Assembly (NCBI RefSeq): GCF_046250175.1
Contig: NZ_CP176468.1
Direction: 5' to 3' (one strand)
DNA: 64,000 nucleotides
DNA from: Psychromonas sp030397575
GTDB lineage: Bacteria > Pseudomonadota > Gammaproteobacteria > Enterobacterales > Psychromonadaceae
Shown: positions 47,018 through 55,665 of the stretch, piece by piece
Layout: every line of letters begins with the position of its first letter
How positions within the stretch are numbered: the stretch's first letter is position 1
Made by a program: the position numbers and the translations under genes
Notes under the pieces: generated by a model
Database searches by the model: none
What the model saw: only the letters and a program-made list of their open reading frames with translations
Told to the model about the DNA's origin: nothing

Positions 47018-48262
47018 ATGGAAAGTAATTACACAGTTGGTTTAGACATCGGTAGTCATAAAGTTGTTGTCTTGATTGGTGAATTATTAGCAAATGATGC
47101 GATTAATATTGTTGGTGTGGGCTCTGCTCCTTCTAAAGGTGTCGATAAAGGCTCTGTGACTAACTTAGACTCTGTCGTTGAGTCTATTTCAAGTGCATTA
47201 AAACAAGCTGAAGATATGGCTGACTGTCGTGTTTCATCGGTGAACTTATCTGTGTCAGGTTCTCATATTGAATCGATTAATGAAACGGGTACATGGGCAA
47301 TAGAAGCACATGAAGTCACAGCTTATGATGTTGAGAGTGTGTTACATAATGCTCGCTCTGTTAAAATACGTGATGAGCAACGTTTATTGCATGTTATACC
47401 TCAAGAATATTCTATTGACTCACAAGGCCGAATTAACAATCCAATTGGGTTGTCAGGAGTAAAATTAAAAGCAAATGTACATTTAATCACCTGTCACAAC
47501 GATCTTGTTAAAAATTTAGAAAAAGCAGTTGAACGATGTGGATTAGTTATTGACCAACTTACATCATCAGGTGTTGCTTCAAGCGCTGCAATTTTGAGTG
47601 AAGATGAAAAAGAGCTAGGCGTATGCATGATCGATATGGGAAGTGGTACAATGGACTTGTCTATCTATATCGCAGGTGCCTTACAACATAGTATGGTATT
47701 AGATTATGCTGGTAATTCAGTGACTAATGATATCGCTATTGCTTTTAGCTCTCCGCCAACGTCTGCAGAAGAAGTTAAAGTTAAATACGGTTGCCTAGAT
47801 AGAACATTGGTGAACAGTGACGAAATCATCGAATTACCAAGTGTAGGTGGTCGAGCAGCACGTAGTTTACAACGTTCTATTTTAGTAGACGTTATTGAGC
47901 CACGTTACAGTGAATTATTGACCTTAGTGAAGAATGAAATTTATAAACTAAACGATAAATTTGCACGTGAAGGCTTAAAACAGCAGCTTGCTGCCGGTGT
48001 TGTTATCACGGGAGGCGCTGCACAAATTGAAGGTTTAGTTGAAGTTGCTGAAGAAGTATTTGGTAATATTCAAGTCAGAATTGGTAAGCCAGAGCATATT
48101 AAAGGTTTAGCAGATGATGTAAACTCTCCAGCTTACTCAACAGCTGTTGGTTTATTACGACATAAAAATAATGAATTTTCCGGTGAAGAAGAAGCCGAAG
48201 CTGAAAATCGCTTTACAAGTATTTTTAGCAAAGTTAAAAATTGGATTAAAAAAGAATATTAG
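47018..48262 (+). CDS. ftsA: cell division protein FtsA
   Basis: FtsA is the actin-like membrane tether of the Z-ring. The 414-residue product shows the phosphate loop VGLDIGSHKVVVLIGE, the 1C-domain region (YSIDSQGRINNPIGLSG), VCMIDMGSGTMDLSIY, and VITGGAAQIEGLVEVAEEVF. The C-terminal amphipathic helix is FTSIFSKVKNWIKKEY. It is 34 bp upstream of ftsZ (first possible start). Confidence 0.97.
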   Translation: MESNYTVGLDIGSHKVVVLIGELLANDAINIVGVGSAPSKGVDKGSVTNLDSVVESISSALKQAEDMADCRVSSVNLSVSGSHIESINETGTWAIEAHEVTAYDVESVLHNARSVKIRDEQRLLHVIPQEYSIDSQGRINNPIGLSGVKLKANVHLITCHNDLVKNLEKAVERCGLVIDQLTSSGVASSAAILSEDEKELGVCMIDMGSGTMDLSIYIAGALQHSMVLDYAGNSVTNDIAIAFSSPPTSAEEVKVKYGCLDRTLVNSDEIIELPSVGGRAARSLQRSILVDVIEPRYSELLTLVKNEIYKLNDKFAREGLKQQLAAGVVITGGAAQIEGLVEVAEEVFGNIQVRIGKPEHIKGLADDVNSPAYSTAVGLLRHKNNEFSGEEEAEAENRFTSIFSKVKNWIKKEY

Positions 48263-48332
48263 TTATCAAGTTTCATGGATTGGGTGGTAACAAACGATGT
48301 CACAAGAAGTTAATAGAGTGGAAGAGAATCAA

Positions 48333-49565
48333 ATGTTTGAAATAATCGATGACGAAGATCATTCAGCACAGGCCATAATCAAAGTTATTGGCATCGGTGG
48401 TGGTGGTGGTAATGCGATCAATTATATGATCGAAAAAGGCCTAACAGGTGCCGAATTTATTGCAATGAACACGGATGCTCAGGCATTACGTTCATCAAAA
48501 GCAGATATTCGTTTACAACTAGGGTCAAATATAACCAATGGCCTTGGTGCTGGTGCTAACCCTGAAATTGGGTATAAATCTGCATTAGAAGATAAAGAAC
48601 GTATTCGTGAAATCGTTACGGGTGCCGATGTTGTTTTCATCGCTGCTGGTATGGGCGGTGGTACAGGTACTGGTGCTTGTCCTGTTGTTGCTGAAATAGC
48701 AAAAGAAGAAGGTGCATTAACGATTGGTGTTGTATCAAAACCTTCTATGTTTGAAGGCCGTAAGCGTATGAATTACGCGACGCAGGGTATTGCACGTTTA
48801 TCTGAAAACATCGACTCTTTATTAATTATCCCAAATGATAAATTACAGAAATCATTGCCTCGAGGTATCTCCTTCTTAGATGCGTTAAGTGCGGCTAATG
48901 GTGTACTTTATGATGCAGTTTCTGGTTTCTCGTCTATTATTAATAATGAAGAAAGTACTATTAATATCGATTTCGCGGACGTACGTACCGTGATGACAGA
49001 AGCAGGTACAACTGCAGTAATGGGGATTGGTGTTTCTGCTGGTGAAAATCGTGCAGAGGAAGCCGTTGAAGAAGCTATCTCTTGTCCATTGCTTGAAGAT
49101 GTTGATCTTTCAGATGCGCGTGGTGTATTAGTGCACATTGTTGCTGGTATTGATTTCAGTTGGGATGAATACCACACAGTCGGCGATGCACTGAAACAAT
49201 TCGCCTCTGAAGATTCTCAAAACATCATTGGTGTAACGGTTGATCCAACGCTTGAGAGCGGTGAATTACACGTTACAGTGATTGTGACCGGTATCGGTGA
49301 ACGTAAGTCAGAACTGAATGTAGTTAAAAATCCAACATTAAATAGCAAAAAAGATGTAAATGAGACTACAGAAAGAACAGTTGCTGCCGATAATACTAGT
49401 AATGCTAGTGTACAGGCAGAAGAAAAAGCATTAGCTAAAGCAACTGAAGAAGCAGCTCAGGCTGAACCTGAAATCGTTGAACCAATTGCTGAAGTTAAAG
49501 ATAAAAACAGTGCTGAGAGTTATTTAGATATTCCTGCGTTTTTAAGACGTCAAGCGGATAACTAA
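48333..49565 (+). CDS. ftsZ: cell division protein FtsZ
   Basis: FtsZ is the tubulin-like GTPase that forms the Z-ring. The product has IKVIGIGGGGGNAINYM near the N-terminus, the tubulin signature GMGGGTGTGACPVVAE, a variable acidic linker, and the C-terminal FtsA/ZipA-binding peptide YLDIPAFLRRQAD. The start at 48333 (410 residues, MFEIIDDEDHS) has GGAAGAG upstream and matches the family MFE start. ATG 48297, with GGTGG upstream, would add 12 residues and is also possible. Confidence 0.96.
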   Translation: MFEIIDDEDHSAQAIIKVIGIGGGGGNAINYMIEKGLTGAEFIAMNTDAQALRSSKADIRLQLGSNITNGLGAGANPEIGYKSALEDKERIREIVTGADVVFIAAGMGGGTGTGACPVVAEIAKEEGALTIGVVSKPSMFEGRKRMNYATQGIARLSENIDSLLIIPNDKLQKSLPRGISFLDALSAANGVLYDAVSGFSSIINNEESTINIDFADVRTVMTEAGTTAVMGIGVSAGENRAEEAVEEAISCPLLEDVDLSDARGVLVHIVAGIDFSWDEYHTVGDALKQFASEDSQNIIGVTVDPTLESGELHVTVIVTGIGERKSELNVVKNPTLNSKKDVNETTERTVAADNTSNASVQAEEKALAKATEEAAQAEPEIVEPIAEVKDKNSAESYLDIPAFLRRQADN

Positions 49566-49584
49566 TATTACCTTGTAAATATTA

Positions 49585-49617
49585 CAGTTTGTGATGTAAG
49601 TCGCAAACTGCTATAAT
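49585..49617 (+). promoter_or_regulatory. putative lpxC promoter with overlapping inverted repeat
   Basis: TTGTGA (49589-49594), a 17-bp spacer and TATAAT (49612-49617) preceded by TGC make a strong extended -10 promoter 36 bp before lpxC. CAGTTTG (49585-49591) and CAAACTG (49604-49610) form an inverted repeat inside it, possibly an operator. Confidence 0.55.
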
Positions 49618-49652
49618 TCGCAGCAGAAATTATCGTAGTGGAGATCATTCTT

Positions 49653-50582
49653 ATGATTAAACAAAGAACATTGAAGAAAAGTGTAAAATCAACGGGCGTT
49701 GGTTTACATTCAGGGAATAAAGTAACTATTCAGCTACACCCTGCACCTGCCAACTCAGGTATTGTTTATCGTCGAATAGATCTCGACCCTGTAGTTAGCT
49801 TTAAAGCACATGCTCACGCTGTACAAGAAACATTATTATGTACTTGTTTAGTTAATGAGCAAGGTCAAAAAATTTCGACTGTAGAACATTTATCTGCAGC
49901 ATTAGCTGGCTTAGGTATCGATAATGTAATTATTGACGTTGATGCACCTGAAATTCCAATTATGGATGGTAGTGCAAGTCCGTTTATCTTTTTACTGCAA
50001 TCAGCAGGTATTGAAGAGTTAAATGTAGCTAAGAAATTTATCCGTATTAAGAAGACTGTGCGTGTTGAAGATGAAGAAGAAGGCAAGTGGGCCGAACTTC
50101 ACCCTTCAGACAATGGCTTTAGTTTAGATTTTAAAATTGACTTTGATCACCCAGTATTCGAAGGTCAAAATCAACATGTAGAGATGCAATTTTCTGGTGA
50201 CCTTTTTGTTAAAGAGATAAGCCGTGCACGTACATTTGGTTTCATGAAGAGTGTTGAATACCTTCAATCTAATAATTTAGCATTAGGCGCAAGCTTAGAT
50301 AATGCAATTGGTTTAGATGAGTTCCGAGTATTAAACCCTGAGGGTTTACGTTACGAAGATGAGTTTGTAAAACATAAAGTATTGGATGCAATCGGTGACC
50401 TTTACTTATCTGGTTTTACCATCTTAGGTCATTTAAAAGCGTTCAAAACAGGCCATGCATTAAATAATAAGTTACTGTGTGCACTATTAGCAGATCAAGA
50501 AGCATTTGAAATGGTTACCTTTGAAGAGCCTGTGAGTGAATCTCCAGTGCAATATATCGAACCAGCATTTGTCCCTGCATAA
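49653..50582 (+). CDS. lpxC: UDP-3-O-acyl-N-acetylglucosamine deacetylase
   Basis: LpxC is the zinc deacetylase committing substrate to lipid A synthesis. The 309-residue product begins MIKQRTLKKSVKSTGVGLHS. The zinc ligands lie in EHLSAALAGLGIDN (His) and in HKVLDAIGDLYL (His and Asp), and the GHLKAFKTGHALNN loop carries the catalytic His. I chose the ATG at 49653 with GGAG about 9 nt upstream. GTG 49638 is less likely. It closes the division cluster with a terminator. Confidence 0.97.
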   Translation: MIKQRTLKKSVKSTGVGLHSGNKVTIQLHPAPANSGIVYRRIDLDPVVSFKAHAHAVQETLLCTCLVNEQGQKISTVEHLSAALAGLGIDNVIIDVDAPEIPIMDGSASPFIFLLQSAGIEELNVAKKFIRIKKTVRVEDEEEGKWAELHPSDNGFSLDFKIDFDHPVFEGQNQHVEMQFSGDLFVKEISRARTFGFMKSVEYLQSNNLALGASLDNAIGLDEFRVLNPEGLRYEDEFVKHKVLDAIGDLYLSGFTILGHLKAFKTGHALNNKLLCALLADQEAFEMVTFEEPVSESPVQYIEPAFVPA

Positions 50583-50614
50583 ATACTGTTGAGTTGGTTT
50601 ATAACCGACTCTCT

Positions 50615-50654
50615 AAAAACCACCTTGTTAGCAATAACAAGGTGGTTTTTTTTT
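50615..50654 (+). terminator. terminator after lpxC
   Basis: AAAAACCACCTTGTTA and TAACAAGGTGGTTTTT form a perfect 16-bp stem around GCAA, followed by more T residues. It ends the mraZ-to-lpxC transcription unit. Confidence 0.95.
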
Positions 50655-50676
50655 GCTTTACGAATAATGATGGCTT

Positions 50677-50891
50677 ATACCAATCACATTAAATAACGAA
50701 CTGTTTTACTTATTAAAATAACTTATTTTTGGTTGGAGCTCGGTAAAGGAAATAGCCATTAAAGAATTAACCTCTTTTCGTTAATCCCTTAAAACGATTA
50801 TCGATGTTAACCTTACAAAGGCTTTACTAACGTCTCAAGCTAAGTCACTTTTTACTACGCAAAATTTAGAATTCTTATTTATAAATGGGAT
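50677..50891. repeat. MITE-like element, copy B (about 215 bp)
   Basis: It starts ATACCAATCACATTAAATAAC and contains TATTAAAATAACTTATTTTTGG, GAATTAACCTCTTTTCGTTAAT and ACGCAAAATTTAGAATTCTTATTTAT in the same order as copy A at 13901. The right end (TGGGAT) is degenerate. It fills most of the 360-bp gap between lpxC and dciA. Confidence 0.7.
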
Positions 50892-50941
50892 GAAATAATT
50901 GAACAGATTTCTCTTAAGACGGTTATAAAATAGAGTGATGT

Positions 50942-51412
50942 TTATGACTCTTTATCACTTGAAAATTTTGCTAAAGATTGCAGTGCTTTTTTTAGTTGTG
51001 GGTCAGCATTTTCGGCTAATGCTAAAAAAGATTCAGCAATGCCTTTGCTCATTTTTTGTGCACGTTTTTTAACTGGTTTTGCTTTTTTTAGTTGAGTAGG
51101 GGAAGCTTTTGCTAGCTGCGGATTAACTTTCACTTTAATATTTTTAACTGATGAGTGATGTTGGCGTAATTCACTCAATAGGTCACTTCGTATAAATTGT
51201 AAGCGTTGCACCCAAAGTGCACTCGGACTTTCTATTAACAAGCTCCCATTTTCAATATTTCCTATACGACAACCACTGATATTGTGTTGTTTTAAAAACC
51301 TTTGTAGTACTATATCTAATTTAGTTATTAATGATGTGCTTTGTTGGAAGTTATTTTTATCCAACAATAACGAGATCGGTTTAGGTTGTTTTTTATTTCT
51401 TGTCATAACAGC
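50942..51412 (-). CDS. dciA: DciA-family (DUF721) replicative helicase loader
   Basis: DciA is the ancestral loader of DnaB in bacteria lacking DnaC. The product has the DUF721 core LDIVLQRFLKQHNISGCRIGN, then SLLIESPSALWVQRLQFIRSDLL, followed by a basic, helical C-terminal region (KKAKPVKKRAQKMSK). Location next to lpxC and secA is conserved in Vibrio-type genomes, where E. coli has secM. I chose the ATG at 51412 (156 residues). ATG 51403 is possible, and upstream in-frame starts overlap the divergent gene. Neither has a good ribosome binding site. Confidence 0.8.
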   Translation of the reverse strand, partial: AVMTRNKKQPKPISLLLDKNNFQQSTSLITKLDIVLQRFLKQHNISGCRIGNIENGSLLIESPSALWVQRLQFIRSDLLSELRQHHSSVKNIKVKVNPQLAKASPTQLKKAKPVKKRAQKMSKGIAESFLALAENADPQLKKALQSLAKFSSDKES

Positions 51413-51433
51413 CATCAAAAGTGAATTGGGTTT

Positions 51434-52387
51434 ATGAGTATAACGGTTATTTATAATAGGAAGGAGTCTAAACACAGCTTTTCTATAACAAAATCTACTT
51501 TTATTTTTGCCTGCATTACTTTAGTGGCTGTATTGATGACCAGTGCTTGGTTACTACAATCACACTACCATCAACAGTTCATACAATACAAAATAAACGC
51601 ATTACATGAAAAAAATGAAATTAAGCAACAATATCTAGAATCTATTGCCTCACAAACTAACCAACAACTACAATCACTGGCTGAAAAGGTAGGAGAGTTG
51701 CAAGCGCAAAGCAACCGTTTAAATAGTTTAGGCGAAAGAATCATTGATAAATCAAACTTACCAAAAGAAGAGTTTGAATTAGATACACAAACAGAACAAA
51801 CAACTGAAACAGACGATAACCTTGCCGCGCCAGATACGAGTAGTGTGCCCCCATTAGATAATGACGAGCTTTTGCCATTGCTTAAAAAGGTGTCATTATT
51901 AGAAGAACAGTACAAAAACAATGAAAATTTGTTTCAACAACTTGAAATTACCTTTAACAATCTCCATCTTATTGATGAGCTATTCATTTCTGGTCGTCCA
52001 GTGCCTTACAAAGGTTCTTGGATTTCCTCTCCTTTTGGAACGCGAACAGATCCATTTACTGGACGTTTAAGCCGTCATAAAGGTGTCGATATTGCAGGTT
52101 ATTCAGGCATGCCTATTATGGCAACTGCCGCTGGCGTGGTAACTATTTCTGAAGCAAGAAATGGTTATGGCTACTTAGTTGAGATTAACCATGGAAGTGG
52201 TTTGATGACACGTTACGCACATGCTTCTGCGATCACTGTTTCTGTTGGTGATGTTGTTGAAAAAGGGCAGCAAGTTGCGGTAATGGGAACTACTGGCCGC
52301 TCAACAGGCCCACATGTACATTATGAAGTACTTAGAAATGGCCAACAAATAGATCCAAATTATTATATACAAAGAACACCAAGTTAA
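51434..52387 (+). CDS. M23-family murein endopeptidase (LytM), membrane-anchored
   Basis: The 317-residue product has a cytoplasmic N-terminus, one membrane segment (about 23-45), a coiled coil (about 50-105), an acidic linker, and a C-terminal LytM domain with the zinc motif HKGVDIAG (HxxxD) and HVHYEVLRNGQ (HxH). It probably cleaves peptidoglycan cross-links in the periplasm. Both metal motifs are intact, so it should be active rather than an EnvC-like activator. Its start lies 21 bp from the divergent dciA, and it precedes secA. Confidence 0.88.
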   Translation: MSITVIYNRKESKHSFSITKSTFIFACITLVAVLMTSAWLLQSHYHQQFIQYKINALHEKNEIKQQYLESIASQTNQQLQSLAEKVGELQAQSNRLNSLGERIIDKSNLPKEEFELDTQTEQTTETDDNLAAPDTSSVPPLDNDELLPLLKKVSLLEEQYKNNENLFQQLEITFNNLHLIDELFISGRPVPYKGSWISSPFGTRTDPFTGRLSRHKGVDIAGYSGMPIMATAAGVVTISEARNGYGYLVEINHGSGLMTRYAHASAITVSVGDVVEKGQQVAVMGTTGRSTGPHVHYEVLRNGQQIDPNYYIQRTPS

Positions 52388-52427
52388 ATGACAATTTTTT
52401 CCGACTTTATACAATGAGAAAAGCAAA

Positions 52428-55154
52428 ATGATCACATCGATAATAACAAAAATAATAGGCAGTCGAAATGACCGTTATCTTAAGAACTTACGCAAAGTTG
52501 TTAATGAAATTAATAAACTTGAGCCAGAGATAAAGGCACTGTCCGAAGAAGAGTTAAAAGCAAAAACTGCTTATTTCAAGGAACGTCTTGCTAATGGAGA
52601 GACCATTGATGATATCCTTGTTGAAGCCTTTGCTGTTGTTCGAAGTGCATCTGAGCGTGTATTTGGTATGCGTCACTTTGATGTACAGTTAATTGGTGGG
52701 ATAGTATTAAACGAGAATAAAATTGCGGAAATGCGTACTGGTGAAGGTAAAACCTTAACTGCAACGTTACCGGCTTATCTAAATGCTTTAACAGGCAAGG
52801 GCGTTCATGTTATTACCGTGAATGATTACCTTGCTCGTCGTGATGCTGAGTGGAATGCAAAGTTATTTGAGTACTTAGGCTTAACGGTTGGTATTAACTT
52901 ATCGGGTATGTCAGGTGAAGAGAAACGCGCGGCTTATGCAGCTGACGTTACTTATGGGACTAACAACGAATTTGGTTTTGATTACCTACGTGACAACATG
53001 GCTTTTGAAGCGTCACAACGTGTAATGCGCGGTCTGAACTTTGCTATCGTTGATGAAGTTGACTCTATCTTAATCGATGAAGCAAGAACACCGTTAATTA
53101 TCTCTGGACCAACTGATGGCGATGCGACACTTTACACCAAATTAAACAGTATTATTCCTTTATTAAGCAAACAAGATAAAGAAGATACTGAAGAATATGT
53201 TGGCGAAGGTGATTTCACCGTTGATGAAAAAAGCAAACAAGTATTGCTAACTGAACGTGGTCAGGAAAAAGTAGAACGTATTTTACAAGAGCGTGGTTTA
53301 TTAGAAGAAGATACTTCTCTATACGCAGCTTCTAGTATTAGTTTATTACACCATGTTAACGCTGCTTTACGTGCTCACACCTTGTTTGAAAAAGATGTTG
53401 AATACATTGTAACAGCTGAAGGCGAAGTGGTTATTGTTGATGAGCATACTGGCCGTACAATGCCTGGCCGTCGTTGGTCTGAAGGTTTACACCAAGCGGT
53501 AGAAGCAAAAGAAGGTGTGCAAATTCAAAACGAAAACCAAACATTAGCTTCAATTACCTTCCAAAACTACTTCCGTTTATATGAAAAACTAGGTGGTATG
53601 ACAGGTACAGCGGATACTGAAGCATTTGAATTCCAATCTATCTATGGTTTAGAAACTATTGTTATCCCAACTAATCGTCCAATGGCACGTAAAGATGGCG
53701 GTGATTTAGTTTATCTGACTGAGATAGAAAAATACCAAGCTATTATCGAAGACATCAAAACTCGTTTAGAGCGTCGTCAGCCTGTATTGGTTGGTACTGT
53801 GTCTATCGAAAGTTCTGAGTTGCTATCAAGCTTAATGGAAAAAGCTAAAATCAAACACAGCGTGTTAAATGCTAAATTCCATGAAAAAGAAGCTGATATT
53901 ATCGCACAAGCGGGTGCACTTGGTTCTGTGACAATTGCTACTAACATGGCCGGTCGTGGTACGGATATTGTTTTAGGTGGAAATTTACAAAACCGTCTTG
54001 AAAAACTAGGTAACTTATCTGAGCAGCAAATCGAAGCTGAAACGGCGAAATGGAAAGCGGAACAAGCTGAAGTATTAGCGGCAGGCGGTTTATACATTAT
54101 TGGTACTGAACGCCATGAATCTCGTCGTATCGATAATCAGTTACGTGGTCGTGCTGGTCGTCAAGGTGATGCTGGTGAGAGTCGTTTCTACCTATCAATG
54201 GAAGATTCGTTAATGCGTATCTTCGCTTCTGAAAAAGTATCTAATATGATGAAGAAATTAGGTATGGAAAATGGTGAAGCGATCGAGCATCCATGGGTAA
54301 CTCGTGCCATTGAAAATGCACAACGTAAAGTGGAAGGCCGTAACTTTGATATGCGTAAATCATTACTGGATTTTGATGATGTTGCCAATGATCAACGTAA
54401 AGTAGTTTACCAACAACGTAACGGTGTGATGGACAGCGAAACAATCACTGAAAATATTGAACAGTTCTGGGATGACGTATTCAATGGTTGTATTGATGAG
54501 TATGTACCTCAACAATCGTTAACTGAACAATGGGATCTAGAAGGTTTAGAGAAGCGTTTAAAACAAGACTTCCTCATTGAACTACCTGTTCAACAATGGC
54601 TAATCGATGATGCTAACTTACAAGAAGAAACGATTCGCGAAAAAGTAGTTACACATGCCCGTACTGTTTACCAAGATAAAAAACAGCAAGTAGGTGAGTC
54701 AATCATTGCTGGGTTTGAAAAATCAGTAATGTTGCAAACTATCGATATGCTTTGGAAAGAGCATTTAGCGGCGATGGATCATCTTCGTCAAGGTATTCAT
54801 CTACGTGGTTACGCTCAAAAAGATCCAAAACAAGAGTACAAACGTGAGTCTTACGAGTTATTCATTGCTATGCTCGAAAACTTAAAAACAGATGTTGTAG
54901 GAATCTTGTCTAAAGTACAAATTCAAAGCAGAGAAGAAGCTCAAGCGATTGAAGAGCAACGTCGTGAAGCGGAAGCAAAAGCGAATATTCAATACCAACA
55001 TGCACAAGTTAACAGTGATGGTGAAGAAGAAAAACCTGAAGCTGCTGAAGTAGACGAGACATTTGTTCGCCAAGATAAAAAAATAGGCCGTAATGATCCG
55101 TGTCCTTGCGGTTCAGGCAAAAAATACAAGCAATGTCACGGTAAACTAAGCTAG
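52428..55154 (+). CDS. secA: protein translocase ATPase SecA
   Basis: SecA drives preproteins through SecYEG. The 908-residue product has Walker A MRTGEGKTLTATLPAYLNAL, DEVDSILIDEARTPLIISGP, the second-motor NMAGRGTDIVLGGN, and QLRGRAGRQGDAGES. It ends in the zinc finger CPCGSGKKYKQCHG that binds SecB and lipids. No secM-like leader gene precedes it; the upstream gene is an M23 peptidase. Confidence 0.98.
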   Translation: MITSIITKIIGSRNDRYLKNLRKVVNEINKLEPEIKALSEEELKAKTAYFKERLANGETIDDILVEAFAVVRSASERVFGMRHFDVQLIGGIVLNENKIAEMRTGEGKTLTATLPAYLNALTGKGVHVITVNDYLARRDAEWNAKLFEYLGLTVGINLSGMSGEEKRAAYAADVTYGTNNEFGFDYLRDNMAFEASQRVMRGLNFAIVDEVDSILIDEARTPLIISGPTDGDATLYTKLNSIIPLLSKQDKEDTEEYVGEGDFTVDEKSKQVLLTERGQEKVERILQERGLLEEDTSLYAASSISLLHHVNAALRAHTLFEKDVEYIVTAEGEVVIVDEHTGRTMPGRRWSEGLHQAVEAKEGVQIQNENQTLASITFQNYFRLYEKLGGMTGTADTEAFEFQSIYGLETIVIPTNRPMARKDGGDLVYLTEIEKYQAIIEDIKTRLERRQPVLVGTVSIESSELLSSLMEKAKIKHSVLNAKFHEKEADIIAQAGALGSVTIATNMAGRGTDIVLGGNLQNRLEKLGNLSEQQIEAETAKWKAEQAEVLAAGGLYIIGTERHESRRIDNQLRGRAGRQGDAGESRFYLSMEDSLMRIFASEKVSNMMKKLGMENGEAIEHPWVTRAIENAQRKVEGRNFDMRKSLLDFDDVANDQRKVVYQQRNGVMDSETITENIEQFWDDVFNGCIDEYVPQQSLTEQWDLEGLEKRLKQDFLIELPVQQWLIDDANLQEETIREKVVTHARTVYQDKKQQVGESIIAGFEKSVMLQTIDMLWKEHLAAMDHLRQGIHLRGYAQKDPKQEYKRESYELFIAMLENLKTDVVGILSKVQIQSREEAQAIEEQRREAEAKANIQYQHAQVNSDGEEEKPEAAEVDETFVRQDKKIGRNDPCPCGSGKKYKQCHGKLS

Positions 55155-55177
55155 GCTTATCGGTAAAGCTATGAATA

Positions 55178-55230
55178 ATACCAATGACACTAATTAACTG
55201 ATCTATTTTAGTTGTTAAAATAACTGGTAT
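55178..55230. repeat. MITE-like element, copy C, internally deleted (53 bp)
   Basis: ATACCAATGACACTAATTAAC at the left and AACTGGTAT at the right bracket only the first about 45 bp of the A/B element (TTGTTAAAATAAC). It looks like a deletion derivative that keeps both ends. It lies directly before the secA terminator. Confidence 0.65.
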
Positions 55231-55265
55231 AAAAAGGTGGTACTTCGTTGAAGGCCACCTTTTTT
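55231..55265 (+). terminator. terminator after secA
   Basis: AAAAAGGTGG and CCACCTTTTT pair around a 15-nt loop and run into a T-tract. mutT starts 17 bp later. Confidence 0.8.
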
Positions 55266-55281
55266 AATAAGAGGGAAGTAG

Positions 55282-55665
55282 ATGCCACAACAAACCATTA
55301 GTATTGCTATTGTGCAAAATAAACAACAACAGTTGTTAATTAGCCGACGCCAAAAAGGCCAACATTTAGCTGGTAAATGGGAATTTCCTGGCGGGAAAGT
55401 CGAACAAGGCGAAGCGCTTGATGTAGCCATGTGTCGAGAATTAAAAGAAGAGGTGGGCTTAACTGCCACCGAATATAGACTTTTTGATTCTTTAAATTTT
55501 GATTATGATGATCTCGCTTTAACCCTCCATTTTTATTTAGTCACCGATTTTACTGGTGAAGCAAGTGAACTAGAAGGGCAACAAATAAAATGGATTCAAC
55601 CTGCTGATTTAATCGATTATGATTTTCCAAAGGCGAATATAACGGTCATTAATAAACTGCTCTAA
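55282..55665 (+). CDS. mutT: 8-oxo-dGTP diphosphatase MutT
   Basis: MutT removes 8-oxo-dGTP from the nucleotide pool. The 127-residue Nudix protein has the full box GGKVEQGEALDVAMCRELKE with EVGL following, and the N-terminal QNKQQQLLISRRQKGQHLAGKWEFPGG split around it. Position after secA is the conserved one. The 3' end overlaps the convergent DNA ligase gene by 17 nt. Confidence 0.94.
   Translation: MPQQTISIAIVQNKQQQLLISRRQKGQHLAGKWEFPGGKVEQGEALDVAMCRELKEEVGLTATEYRLFDSLNFDYDDLALTLHFYLVTDFTGEASELEGQQIKWIQPADLIDYDFPKANITVINKLL

Noticed and set aside
53777..54097. 106-residue minus-strand open frame
   Set aside because: It is antisense to secA, and its composition reflects the opposite strand.
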